In this document: positions 45,017 through 53,409 of the stretch, one piece after another | Numbering within the stretch: position 1 is the stretch's first letter | How the letters are laid out: the number at the start of each line of letters is the position of its first letter | Source of the DNA: Spirochaetota bacterium | GTDB lineage: Bacteria; Spirochaetota; Spirochaetia; Treponematales; Treponemataceae | NCBI GenBank assembly: GCA_016285185.1 | Contig: JAEEQG010000148.1 | Span: forward strand, 62,001 to 126,000 | Length of the DNA: 64,000 bases | Reading direction: 5' to 3' | The notes under the pieces: model-generated | What the model was told of the DNA's origin: nothing | Databases searched by the model: none | What the model saw: the letters and a program-made list of their open reading frames with translations, nothing else | Made by a program: the position numbers and the translations under genes

Positions 45017-45734
45017 AAACACCATAGAGTATTTTGACAATTTCTTTTTCAGTTTTTTTATTGTTTATTTCGTTTTTGTTTTTATCCAGATAAATATTAA
45101 GAGAATTCTCATTTTTTTTGTGTTGTAAAATAACGATTCGATCGGCTAATAACAAAGCTTCATTTATGTCATGCGTAACTAGAAGAACTGTCCTTGGTTC
45201 ATTTTGCAACATTGATTTAAAAAGAGAGAACAGCTGTTCTTTCAAAGCTATGTCCTGTGAGTGAAATGCCTCATCAATAAGCAGAATTGGGGCAGGGTAA
45301 CCAAATGCTCGTGCAAGAGCACACCTTTGTTTTTCACCGCCAGACAACTCGTTAGGAAGAGCATTTTTTCGTTCAAGAAGATTGCACAGCGACAAATAGT
45401 ATTCGGATCTTTTTATGGCTTCAGCCTTTGAAAACAGTTTTTCAAGTGGCAACATACAGTTTTGCAGAACATTTGCCCACGGTAGAAGCCTTGGTTCCTG
45501 AAAGAGATATGAGATTGAAGCTTTCGTTTCAGTTTCAGCACATTTTATTGTCCCTGACTGATATGGCAACAAACCCACGATTGAATCCAGCATGGAAGTT
45601 TTTCCTGTTCCCGATGGAGCAAGAAGGGCTGTTGTCTTGTTTTTTTCGAAACTTATTGAAAAATTTCTGAACAGTTCTTTTTTCCCTCTGGTCAACGAAA
45701 AGTTTTTGATTTCTATTCCTATATCTTTATTCAT
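45015..45734 (-). CDS. ABC transporter ATP-binding protein, SsuB/TauB-like
   Basis: 239 residues. Walker A APSGTGKT at 39-46, Q-loop SYLFQEPRLLPW, signature LSGGEKQRC (about 138-146), Walker B ILLIDEAFHSQD. The family energises uptake of nitrate, sulfonate, taurine or thiamine precursors; the W after the Q-loop is typical. It overlaps the permease gene by 4 bases. Its 3' end is antisense to the terminator of the candidate small RNA. Confidence 0.88.
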   Translation of the reverse strand: MNKDIGIEIKNFSLTRGKKELFRNFSISFEKNKTTALLAPSGTGKTSMLDSIVGLLPYQSGTIKCAETETKASISYLFQEPRLLPWANVLQNCMLPLEKLFSKAEAIKRSEYYLSLCNLLERKNALPNELSGGEKQRCALARAFGYPAPILLIDEAFHSQDIALKEQLFSLFKSMLQNEPRTVLLVTHDINEALLLADRIVILQHKKNENSLNIYLDKNKNEINNKKTEKEIVKILYGV

Positions 45735-46492
45735 TTATCACTTGTCTCATCAGGGGAAAACTTGTTTTTTAACAGCCATATTAAACAAGAAAAGAGTTTT
45801 TCAAAAAAATAACTAAAAAATACAACAATGCCTGTAATTGCAAAAACATCGGTTGTTTCAATATGAACTTTTGCTAATTGCAGCAGAGAACCCACCGCAT
45901 TTTTAGGCAGGCTCAATATTTCTCCGGCGATAACAACTTTCCAAGTGAGACCGAGTGAAGTTATAGCACCTGCCGCAAAATACGGTAACATCGATGGAAT
46001 ATAGAACCATCTCAGTTTTTGAAACGCTGTAAAATTATATGTAACCGTCATTTGTAGTAGTTTTTTATCCGAATTCCTTATACCGGATGAAATCGCAGTT
46101 GTCATCACAGGAAGCGACATCAACACAGAAACAAAAATAGGAACCTTTGATGACGTAAACCAGAATAAGGCCAACAGAATAAAGGAAACAACCGGTGTTA
46201 CCTTTATCATATTCATTGTCAATGAAAAAAAGATATCAATTGTTGGAAAGATTCCGCACAGTAAGCCTAAAAATAATGACAAAAGTATAGAAACAACAAA
46301 TGACGAAAGACAGCGCAACATTGTTACTGTCATATGTGACCAAAATACAGACGATTTAGTAAGCTCGAACATCCTTAAAATAACTTTGTGAGGATAAGGA
46401 GCTATGATAGGTGAATTTACATATAAAGACAGCATATACCAAAATAAAATAAGCGTTATAAATGATATTACCGTATATACCGTCTTTTTCAT
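45731..46492 (-). CDS. ABC transporter permease, SsuC/TauC-like
   Basis: 253 residues, six membrane helices. The conserved cytoplasmic EAA-type loop is AAGAITSLGLTWKVVIAGEI (about 170-189), typical of the nitrate/sulfonate/taurine permease group. 12 bases after the substrate-binding gene and overlapping the ATPase gene by 4 bases. Confidence 0.87.
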   Translation of the reverse strand: MKKTVYTVISFITLILFWYMLSLYVNSPIIAPYPHKVILRMFELTKSSVFWSHMTVTMLRCLSSFVVSILLSLFLGLLCGIFPTIDIFFSLTMNMIKVTPVVSFILLALFWFTSSKVPIFVSVLMSLPVMTTAISSGIRNSDKKLLQMTVTYNFTAFQKLRWFYIPSMLPYFAAGAITSLGLTWKVVIAGEILSLPKNAVGSLLQLAKVHIETTDVFAITGIVVFFSYFFEKLFSCLIWLLKNKFSPDETSDK

Positions 46493-46504
46493 TTGATCGA
46501 GTAA

Positions 46505-47500
46505 TTACTTAAAATAAAAGTTTTCTGTAGGAAGTTTGTTTCCCACTGATTCAGGCGCATAATCTCTGAAAACCTTCAACAGTTCTTCCACAGCAGGTTT
46601 TGCCTCTTTTGCAGGGATATATGCAAAGGAACAGTTGGGAATTGCTTTAGAAGCTATATCTTTTTTCAGCCCCAATGTGTGCTCTTCAACCATCTCGCCG
46701 GCTTTTTCAGGATATGCCAATGTCCACTCTATGGATTTGCGGCACTCTTCAAGAAAAAGTCTGGTAATATCAGTATATTTTTTTGCGAAGTTCGCATTAA
46801 TAACAATCGTTGTCATTGGATAATCGTCCGAAGAATCAGCCATTTCTGCCCAAGCATTCGTTAAATTGATACATTTTTTAACGCCTCCTGACGATTTTTG
46901 AACCGCTACAGTCGCAAACGGTTCTGGAACAACAGCATATTTCACCTTATCTGAAATAACAGCAGCAGGGAGTTCCGACGCAGGAATTGAAAAATCAAGA
47001 ATGACAGAATTGCTGTCTTTTTCATTCATGCTTATTCCACTTTTTTTCAGCAGGTATCTGAAAACATATTCAGGAGTCGAACCAACACCTGCAACGTAAA
47101 CAGTTTTTCCTTTTAAGTCTTTAAGAGTTTTAACTGTATCATCCTTTGAAATAATTTTAAGCATACCAAAGCCTGTTACAGCACCCATTACAATAGAATT
47201 CGGAGAAGTGTTATAAACTTTTGCAGCAACATTCGGCGGTAGGATTCCAATATCGATTTCGTTCTTTATAAGGCGCGGTAACATAACATCAGGCGAAGCA
47301 CAAACTTCGTATTCAACAGGGACACCGTCAAGTTCCGTAAAATGCTCAAACATGCCTGCAAAGCACATCCCGCTAGGCCCGTTCAAAACCGCGAAACGTA
47401 GTGATTCGGGTATTTGTTTCTTTTCTTTTATAGGTCTTGCAATAACTGAAAAAGAAAAAGCCAAAAATATTAAAGCAGTACATACAATCTTATTTTTCAT
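46505..47500 (-). CDS. Periplasmic substrate-binding protein, NMT1/SsuA-like
   Basis: 331 residues. Signal peptide about 1-21 (TALIFLAFSFSVIARP) without a lipobox, so a free periplasmic protein. The mature part has the NMT1/THI5-like fold: LRFAVLNGPSGMCFAGMFE, EIDIGILPPNVAAKVY, LKDLKGKTVYVAGVGSTPEYVFRYLL, KYAVVPEPFA. Substrate not decidable: sulfonates, taurine, thiamine precursors and others use this fold. No thiamine-pyrophosphate riboswitch precedes it; a promoter lies almost on the ATG, and no Shine-Dalgarno sequence is seen. Confidence 0.85.
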   Translation of the reverse strand: MKNKIVCTALIFLAFSFSVIARPIKEKKQIPESLRFAVLNGPSGMCFAGMFEHFTELDGVPVEYEVCASPDVMLPRLIKNEIDIGILPPNVAAKVYNTSPNSIVMGAVTGFGMLKIISKDDTVKTLKDLKGKTVYVAGVGSTPEYVFRYLLKKSGISMNEKDSNSVILDFSIPASELPAAVISDKVKYAVVPEPFATVAVQKSSGGVKKCINLTNAWAEMADSSDDYPMTTIVINANFAKKYTDITRLFLEECRKSIEWTLAYPEKAGEMVEEHTLGLKKDIASKAIPNCSFAYIPAKEAKPAVEELLKVFRDYAPESVGNKLPTENFYFK

Positions 47501-47509
47501 AATGAAATA

Positions 47510-47538
47510 ATGATAACAGGCATTTTACTTTTGTGCAA
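47510..47538 (-). promoter_or_regulatory. Promoter of the uptake operon, placed for a leaderless mRNA
   Basis: On the minus strand TTGCAC (47538-47533), a 17-base spacer and TATCAT (47515-47510). The expected start at about 47503 is 3 bases before the ATG at 47500. Confidence 0.45.
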
Positions 47539-47560
47539 TAAACCCTTACAAAAGCCCGTA

Positions 47561-47589
47561 TTGACAATTTTTTTTATTTTATGTATATT
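47561..47589 (+). promoter_or_regulatory. Promoter of tRNA-Glu
   Basis: TTGACA (47561-47566), a 17-base spacer and TATATT (47584-47589). The start is near 47596, about 19 bases before the tRNA. Confidence 0.6.
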
Positions 47590-47614
47590 CACCATGTTGT
47601 TTGTTAACAATCGT

Positions 47615-47686
47615 GTCTCCTTCGTCTAGTGGTTAGGACATCGGGTTTTCATCCCGACAACAGGGGTTCAATTCCCCTAGGAGATG
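47615..47686 (+). tRNA. tRNA-Glu (anticodon TTC)
   Basis: Acceptor arms GTCTCCT and AGGAGAT (one G-T pair) with discriminator G. The anticodon stem and loop are TCGGG-TTTTCAT-CCCGA (TTC), and the T arm is AGGGGTTCAATTCCCCT. CCA is not encoded. It reads GAA/GAG. Confidence 0.95.
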
Positions 47687-47713
47687 AAAGTATTTCTTTT
47701 GTTGTGGTTGAGA

Positions 47714-47749
47714 AGGGCTGAGACATTTTGTTTTCAGCCCTATTTTTTT
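47714..47749 (+). terminator. Terminator after tRNA-Glu
   Basis: AGGGCTGA (47714-47721) pairs with TCAGCCCT (47734-47741) around a 12-base loop, followed by A and seven T. Confidence 0.8.
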
Positions 47750-47767
47750 ATCTTACTTTGAGGTTTC

Positions 47768-50203
47768 ATGAATTCAGAAAAAAAACTGATATCATCTGTG
47801 TGCAAAGAATATGCGGACGCAATAGCTGAATCCGGTGGTAATGAAGTTTTTGCAATTGGTTTTTGCAATGAAGATGGAATTGTTGATGTAATAAAGATTT
47901 GCGCGAACGGTCACCAAACAGCAGTTCCTGTTACCAGAGAAATATATAACGGTTGCTCAGTTCTTATGCACAATCATCCATCAGGAAACCTTGAACCTTC
48001 CGACAACGACCTTCTCATTGCAGAACAGGCTGCAGAAAACGCACAGGGCTTTTATATTGTAAATAACACTGTTACAAAAGTATATTGCGTTGTAGAACCT
48101 ATTTTACCGTTAAAAATTATACCTTTGTGCGAAGACGAAATAGCATCATTTCTTTCTACAGGCGGAACACTTGATGCAATTTCTGATCAGTTTGAAGAAC
48201 GACCAGAACAAATTGCACTTACTAAAGCTGTTGCAGCTGCTTTTAACAAATCCGTCACTGGTGTTTTTGAAGCAGGAACTGGCGTAGGAAAATCATTTGC
48301 GTATTTACTTCCTTCCGTGCTTTGGTCTCTGCAGAATAAAGAACGGGTTGTTATTTCAACCGGTACAATAAACCTGCAACAACAGCTTATTGAAAAGGAT
48401 ATTCCGCTAATACGAAAAATAACCGGAAAAGATTTTAAGGCAATTCTGCTGAAAGGCAGGCAAAATTATATTTGCCGTAGGCGATTTGAAAATACTGTTA
48501 ATGAACGCGATATGTTTGAAGATGACTCCGAACAGCTCGATTCCATAATTGCTTGGAACAAAACCACAAGAACAGGTTCGCGTTCTGATCTGCCGTTCAA
48601 TCCGTCTGAAAGCCTGTGGTCAAAGATAAACAGCGAATCGGACGCATGTATGGGAATACGCTGTCCTTATCATGAAGCATGCTACGTAATGAAAGTTCGG
48701 AAAGAGGCGAGTGATTCAAATATAATCATCGTTAATCACCATTTGCTTTTTGCAGACATTGAGATGAGAATGTGTGGTTCGGGTTATGAAGATACGGCGG
48801 TTCTTCCTCCTTTCCGGCGGATTGTCTTTGACGAAGCACACGGGATGGAAAACGCAGCGACAAGTTTCTTTTCTGAACAAGTGTCATATTTCAAACTTCA
48901 AAAACAACTGAATATTCTGTATCGAACAAAAAAAGCCGCTGTTTCAGGTCATTTGTTTACATTGGATACAATATCTTCTGGTAAAAGTTATATAAATGAT
49001 ATTATCAGCATAATTGAAGCAATAAAGGAAACTTTCCAGAAATTGGAACAAACAGCTCTCTTGCTTCTTGATAATGGATTCACATGGCGCTTAAATGAAA
49101 GTTCTGCGGCCGCATCCGCAAATTTGTTTTCATCCTTGTCAGAAGCACATGTAAACATTATAAAACTTACATCTTTAGTCAGAAAAATGATTGAAGAAAT
49201 TCCTGAAAAAGATACTGAACTTCCTGCTGTTTGGGAAACGAAAAAAGTACTTGCAAGACTTGAAAACATGGGTATTCTGTGCAAGAACTTTACAGAATGG
49301 CAAGAAAAACCGGAAACAGTCTTTTGGATAAGAAAAGCCAAATTTAACGGTAAAAATGGAATCTCAACGACAGCTGTTTTAACCGCAACACCACTTAATA
49401 TAGCTGACAAAATGCAGGCAGGGCTTTTTGAGCCAATAGATACTGTAATCTGTACATCAGCTACCCTTACAACAGGAAATAGTTTTTTGTTCTGGGAAAA
49501 GCGCACAGGTCTTGAGTTTTTAGACAAAGAAAAAATATCGACAGGAATTTTTCCATCACCATATCAGTATGAAAAAAACGTGCTTCTTGCGGTTCCATCT
49601 GATATACCCTTGCCAGATAACGATTTATTCCAAAGTGCAATAGAAGACGCAATCATAAAACTTATTGAATCAGCAGGCGGCAGGACACTCGTTTTGTTTA
49701 CATCTTTTGATTCTCTGTCATCAGCACATAATTATGCTGCAAGTAGACTGATACCGCTGGGAATAAACATTATGAAGCAAGGTGATGATGACCGCTTTCG
49801 TCTTTTAGAAAGCTTTAAAAATGATATTTCAAGTGTTTTATTTGCAACAGATTCTTTCTGGCAAGGGGTTGATGTTCCCGGTGATGCGCTGTCCCAAGTA
49901 ATAATTGTAAAACTGCCTTTTAGTGTTCCATCAGACCCAGTTTTTGCCGCACGTTCTGAAGCTCTTGAAAAACAAGGGCGAAATCCATTTATGGAATTGA
50001 GCGTCCCTGAGGCTGTGATAAAATTCAGACAGGGATTCGGAAGGCTCATCCGTAAGAGTGATGATACAGGTGTAGTTGTTGTTTTGGATAGAAGAATTTA
50101 TGAAAAAAAATATGGCTCTTTATTTCTTAACAGTATTCCTAAAACAAAGCGTATGTATTCGCCGTTAAAGGAAATAACAGACAAAATCGAAAGATTCTTG
50201 TAA
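47768..50203 (+). CDS. DinG-family helicase with an N-terminal RadC-like JAB domain
   Basis: 811 residues. Residues 1-115 match the JAB/MPN metallo fold of RadC: H68-x-H70-P-S72-G, then P-S-x-x-D81, with E26 as the likely upstream Glu, so the zinc site looks complete. From about residue 140 it is an XPD/DinG superfamily 2 helicase: Walker A AGTGVGKS (about 168-175), four cysteines for a 4Fe-4S cluster (YIC, DAC, IRC, EAC, about 235-300), DEAH at about 353-356, and late motifs FATDSFWQGVDVPGD and RQGFGRLIR. The DnaQ exonuclease domain found in Gram-positive DinG is absent and the JAB domain takes its place. Likely unwinds R-loops, G4 or damaged DNA. GAGGT precedes the ATG. Confidence 0.88.
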   Translation: MNSEKKLISSVCKEYADAIAESGGNEVFAIGFCNEDGIVDVIKICANGHQTAVPVTREIYNGCSVLMHNHPSGNLEPSDNDLLIAEQAAENAQGFYIVNNTVTKVYCVVEPILPLKIIPLCEDEIASFLSTGGTLDAISDQFEERPEQIALTKAVAAAFNKSVTGVFEAGTGVGKSFAYLLPSVLWSLQNKERVVISTGTINLQQQLIEKDIPLIRKITGKDFKAILLKGRQNYICRRRFENTVNERDMFEDDSEQLDSIIAWNKTTRTGSRSDLPFNPSESLWSKINSESDACMGIRCPYHEACYVMKVRKEASDSNIIIVNHHLLFADIEMRMCGSGYEDTAVLPPFRRIVFDEAHGMENAATSFFSEQVSYFKLQKQLNILYRTKKAAVSGHLFTLDTISSGKSYINDIISIIEAIKETFQKLEQTALLLLDNGFTWRLNESSAAASANLFSSLSEAHVNIIKLTSLVRKMIEEIPEKDTELPAVWETKKVLARLENMGILCKNFTEWQEKPETVFWIRKAKFNGKNGISTTAVLTATPLNIADKMQAGLFEPIDTVICTSATLTTGNSFLFWEKRTGLEFLDKEKISTGIFPSPYQYEKNVLLAVPSDIPLPDNDLFQSAIEDAIIKLIESAGGRTLVLFTSFDSLSSAHNYAASRLIPLGINIMKQGDDDRFRLLESFKNDISSVLFATDSFWQGVDVPGDALSQVIIVKLPFSVPSDPVFAARSEALEKQGRNPFMELSVPEAVIKFRQGFGRLIRKSDDTGVVVVLDRRIYEKKYGSLFLNSIPKTKRMYSPLKEITDKIERFL

Positions 50204-50210
50204 AAACTAT

Positions 50211-50241
50211 AAAAAAACCGGCATCAGATTAGATGCCGGTT
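50211..50241 (-). terminator. Terminator of the 56-residue zinc-ribbon gene
   Basis: Perfect 10-base stem AACCGGCATC (50216-50225) / GATGCCGGTT (50232-50241) with a 6-base loop. Read on the minus strand it is followed by a run of T (plus-strand A 50211-50217). On the plus strand it has no T-run but could still help stop dinG transcripts. Confidence 0.8.
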
Positions 50242-50261
50242 CCTATATCAATAAAAAAATC

Positions 50262-50432
50262 TTATTTGAAGTCTTTTGGACGACGTTCAACACGTTTGCA
50301 TTTCTGACATTCTGCCACATTCTTAAGTTTTCCGCTTTCAAACAATGTCTTCATAACTACTTCGCCACCACATGAACAGAAAAATTTATGTGTTGCTACC
50401 GTAGTACGAGAGTTTTTACTTGCTCCTGCCAT
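50262..50432 (-). CDS. 56-residue zinc-ribbon protein
   Basis: Read on the minus strand from the ATG at 50432 to TAA at 50264-50262. It begins MAGASKNSRTTVATHKFF, has C19-x-C21 and C42-x2-C45 (FCSCGGE, ECQKCK), and ends RRPKDFK. Strong GGAGG lies 7 bases before the ATG, a promoter lies at 50468-50494, and its own terminator follows. It is basic and sized like a ribosomal or nucleic-acid-binding protein; it superficially resembles zinc forms of L33 but is not a clear match. Function unknown. The independent promoter and terminator argue that it is a real, well-expressed gene. Confidence 0.75.
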   Translation of the reverse strand: MAGASKNSRTTVATHKFFCSCGGEVVMKTLFESGKLKNVAECQKCKRVERRPKDFK

Positions 50433-50467
50433 GAATAGCCTCCAGTTTTGTATAAAGATTATAAAAC

Positions 50468-50494
50468 ATTATAGTAAATATCATCTTATGTCAA
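50468..50494 (-). promoter_or_regulatory. Promoter of the 56-residue protein gene
   Basis: On the minus strand TTGACA (50494-50489), a 15-base spacer and TATAAT (50473-50468). The spacer is short, but both hexamers are consensus. Confidence 0.5.
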
Positions 50495-50661
50495 GAGCAG
50501 GGGACCTGGTTGCTCTGTCAAATCAAAAACATCATAATTACTGTATATTTTTTTAATAAAAATATAATAGTTTTTAAATTTATTTATAACATATTCGAAA
50601 ATATATTGTATATTTTTGATACTATTCGCTTTACAAAAATAATTAACAGGTGGTGTCAACT

Positions 50662-51825
50662 TTGTTCAAGAGAGAAGATTATGTCAGCGACAGCGATTGG
50701 CAACGTTTTTTAGAATTTTCAAAAGATTTGGAAACTCCTAATATTGTAATTAACCTGAATACAGTTAAAAGCAATTATATTAAGCTTAGGGATTCGTTTC
50801 CGTTTGCTTCAATTTATTATGCAATAAAAGCCAATCCAGGCGAACCTGTTTTAAAACTGTTGGCTGATTTAGGTTCAAATTTTGATGTTGCCTCAAGATA
50901 CGAGCTTGATCTTATCCTTAAACTTGGAATTTCACCTGACAGGCTTTCATATGGTAATACAATAAAAAAACCGCGTGATATTGCATATTTCTATCAGCAA
51001 GGTGTTCGGCTCTTTGCAACCGACAGCAAGGACGATTTAAAAGCGATTGCTGAAAATGCACCTGGTTCAAAGATTTATATGCGAATTTTAGTTGAAAATT
51101 CAACAACCGCAGACTGGCCGCTTTCTCGCAAATTCGGCTGCCATCCTGATATGGCATACGATTTGCTTGTTATGGCACGGGATTTTGGACTTACACCATA
51201 TGGTATCAGCTTTCACGTAGGAAGTCAGCAGCGTGATATTGGACAGTGGAATGATGCCATTGCAAAGACTAAATATCTTTTCAACTCACTTGAAGAAGAA
51301 GAAGGCATTAAACTTTCTATGATTAATATGGGAGGTGGATTTCCTGCAAGCTATATTGATCCTACAAATGATCTTTCAGAATATGCTTCGGAAATAACAC
51401 GATATATTCAAGAAGATTTTGGTGATGATATACCAGAAATAGTTCTTGAACCAGGGAGATCCCTTGTTGGTGATAGTGGAATTTTAACTAGTGAAGTTAT
51501 CCTTACGTCACGCAAAAATAATACTGCTCTTGCAAGATGGGTATACATTGATGCCGGTAAATTTAACGGACTTATAGAAACACTCGATGAATCTATAAAA
51601 TATCCTGTTGTTACAAACAAAGATGGTGATAAGGAAGGCTCTGTAATTATCGCAGGCCCAACTTGTGACAGCGCTGATATAATGTACGAAGATAAAAAAT
51701 ATAAACTTCCATTATCATTAAAAACAGGTGATAGGCTATATTGGTTGACAACAGGAGCTTATACATCCACATATGCATCAGTTGCTTTCAATGGTTTTCC
51801 ACCATTAAAAACTTACTATATGTAA
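50662..51825 (+). CDS. Ornithine/lysine-type PLP decarboxylase (fold III)
   Basis: 387 residues from TTG at 50662, with AGGTGG (50648-50653) 8 bases upstream; an in-frame GTG at 50650 overlaps that site. Alanine-racemase-like fold: YYAIKANP (about 52-59) carries the PLP lysine, then SFHVGSQ, MGGGFPASY and EPGRSLVGDSG. The C-terminal GPTCDSADIM holds the cysteine of the ornithine decarboxylase active site. It resembles eukaryotic-type ornithine decarboxylases and bacterial ornithine/lysine decarboxylases; putrescine or cadaverine is the expected product. Monocistronic. Confidence 0.88.
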   Translation: MFKREDYVSDSDWQRFLEFSKDLETPNIVINLNTVKSNYIKLRDSFPFASIYYAIKANPGEPVLKLLADLGSNFDVASRYELDLILKLGISPDRLSYGNTIKKPRDIAYFYQQGVRLFATDSKDDLKAIAENAPGSKIYMRILVENSTTADWPLSRKFGCHPDMAYDLLVMARDFGLTPYGISFHVGSQQRDIGQWNDAIAKTKYLFNSLEEEEGIKLSMINMGGGFPASYIDPTNDLSEYASEITRYIQEDFGDDIPEIVLEPGRSLVGDSGILTSEVILTSRKNNTALARWVYIDAGKFNGLIETLDESIKYPVVTNKDGDKEGSVIIAGPTCDSADIMYEDKKYKLPLSLKTGDRLYWLTTGAYTSTYASVAFNGFPPLKTYYM

Positions 51826-51932
51826 AATTTGTAAATGTATAATATGAATCAGTTAGATTTCTTATAATGTATATTCTGTCTACCTCAACACATATATATA
51901 TTTTATTTTAATTATACTGTATACTAAAATTC

Positions 51933-52832
51933 ATGGATGAATTATTTGAATACAGTGATAGTTTAAATGAACCTTTTCAAGCTTTTTCCGGCGGATGGGA
52001 ATTTACAAAACCTCATTGGCACTATTTTACTGAAATGATTTATCTTGTAAAAGGAATCCTTTCTGTAGAAGTAGATGGAAAACAATTTATAATGAATCCC
52101 GGTGATATGATAATATTTCACCCCAAACAAATTCACTCTTTCCATGACGTATCAGATAAAAGCATCAAATCATCACCATTATTATTTTATGGTATTAAAT
52201 TTGATTGTATGATCCTTTCAAATACAACCCCTGGTTCTCCCAAACTTCCAAAACTTTTGGATAATGCGTCAGATGCAGAAAATGCATCCAACCTTCTTTT
52301 TGCAAAAGATCTTCGCTTTAATCCTGTTAAAATGTATTTTGAATATTGTATTTGGGAAACTACTCACAAGCAGTTTGGTTATGATATCAAAGTTGCCTCA
52401 ATGATTGGATTAATAATTACAGAAGTCATTCGTATCTGGCTAAGACACGGTTTTACATTTACATCAAAAAATAATTTTGACAGATTTACAAATAAAGATT
52501 TTTCTGTACTTGAATACATAGATTTACATTCTTCCGAAAATATAAACATAGAAGAATTAGCTTCCAAATGTGGAATGTGTTATTCAAATTTTGCAAAACA
52601 ATTTAAAGCTCAATACGGTAAAACATGTAAAGAATATATAGAATTTGTGAGAATTTGCAAGGCTGATACACTTCTTCTCTATACAGACAGAACACTTGAC
52701 TATATTAGCCAGGAAACAGGTTTTACAGACTCAAGCCATTTTATTCGCACATATAAAAAAATACGAGGAATAACACCAAAACAACGAAGAATTTTACAAA
52801 TGGATGATGAAGTTCAAATGCATGATTTTTAA
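51933..52832 (+). CDS. AraC-family transcriptional regulator with cupin sensor domain
   Basis: 299 residues. An N-terminal cupin (about 15-90; HWHYFTEMIYLVKGILSVEVDGKQFIMNPGDMIIFHPKQIH) is the effector-binding part. The C-terminal AraC double HTH (about 200-292) has INIEELASKCGMCYSNFAKQF and LDYISQETGFTDSSHFIRTYKK. GITPKQRR closes the domain as expected. It lies alone between the decarboxylase and the LoaP operon, so either may be its target. TATACT (51920-51925) ends 7 bases before the ATG without a convincing -35 or ribosome-binding site. Confidence 0.88.
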   Translation: MDELFEYSDSLNEPFQAFSGGWEFTKPHWHYFTEMIYLVKGILSVEVDGKQFIMNPGDMIIFHPKQIHSFHDVSDKSIKSSPLLFYGIKFDCMILSNTTPGSPKLPKLLDNASDAENASNLLFAKDLRFNPVKMYFEYCIWETTHKQFGYDIKVASMIGLIITEVIRIWLRHGFTFTSKNNFDRFTNKDFSVLEYIDLHSSENINIEELASKCGMCYSNFAKQFKAQYGKTCKEYIEFVRICKADTLLLYTDRTLDYISQETGFTDSSHFIRTYKKIRGITPKQRRILQMDDEVQMHDF

Positions 52833-52861
52833 TTGAAATCTGTCATATATTATGTTATTAT
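52833..52861 (+). promoter_or_regulatory. Promoter of the LoaP-like operon
   Basis: TTGAAA (52833-52838), a 17-base spacer and TATTAT (52856-52861). The start at about 52868 is 3 bases before the ATG, so the operon mRNA is probably leaderless. Confidence 0.5.
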
Positions 52862-52870
52862 GTACGGCAA

Positions 52871-53395
52871 ATGAAGTATTATGCAGTTCAGGTAAAAACA
52901 AATCAAGAAGACAAATATATTGACAAAGTAACAAATAAACTTTCAGGCAGACTGGACAAACAGCATTTTATTTTCCCAAGAAGACGGCTTGAAATTCGAA
53001 AAGCTGGTAAAAAAACAATGCAACTTCTTCCACTTTTTCCAGGCTACATTTTTCTTGAAACAGAAGTAATTGACAATGATCTTTTTATGATAATGCGAAA
53101 AACAGCAGGTTTTTATCGTTTTCTAAAGAGTAATCAAGATATTACAGAATTACGTGACAAAGATCTCACAACCCTACGTCATTTTATTCAATTTGGCGAA
53201 ATTGCAGAACCATCCAAAGTTCATTTTGATGAAAATGACAGAATAGTTGTTGATTCAGGACCATTACAGGGACTTGAAGGAAAAATAGTAAAAGTTGACA
53301 GACGAAAAGGACGTGCTAAAATTCAACTTGATTTATATACAGAAAATTTTCTTCTCGATTTGGGCTTTGAAGTAATTTCGAAAGGAAATATCTAA
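52871..53395 (+). CDS. NusG paralogue, LoaP/RfaH-like antiterminator
   Basis: 174 residues. NGN domain at about 1-110: MKYYAVQVKTNQEDKYI at the start, then LLPLFPGYIFLETEV (the conserved L-F-P-G-Y-x-F). KOW domain at about 118-165: DRIVVDSGPLQGLEGKIVKVDRRKGRAKI. As first gene of a polysaccharide-type operon it fits specialised NusG proteins that stop early termination in long surface-polymer operons; LoaP is the form known from Firmicutes and spirochaetes. A housekeeping NusG normally lies beside secE and rplK, which are not here. Antitermination is inference from context. Confidence 0.8.
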   Translation: MKYYAVQVKTNQEDKYIDKVTNKLSGRLDKQHFIFPRRRLEIRKAGKKTMQLLPLFPGYIFLETEVIDNDLFMIMRKTAGFYRFLKSNQDITELRDKDLTTLRHFIQFGEIAEPSKVHFDENDRIVVDSGPLQGLEGKIVKVDRRKGRAKIQLDLYTENFLLDLGFEVISKGNI

Positions 53396-53409
53396 AAACA
53401 GGAATTACA

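Noticed and set aside
44874-45128. 84-codon plus-strand open frame over the small-RNA candidate
   Set aside because: It lies partly antisense to the end of the ABC ATPase gene, has a low-complexity Phe/Ile/Leu composition, no ribosome-binding site, and would span the terminator.
47501-47560. Possible thiamine-pyrophosphate riboswitch before the uptake operon, which has an NMT1-type binding protein
   Set aside because: The likely promoter lies almost on the ATG, leaving no leader to hold a riboswitch, and no THI-box sequence is present.
50494-50516. Inverted repeat AGAGCA/TGCTCT beside the promoter of the 56-residue protein gene
   Set aside because: Only six bases per arm with an 11-base loop; too weak to call an operator without comparison.
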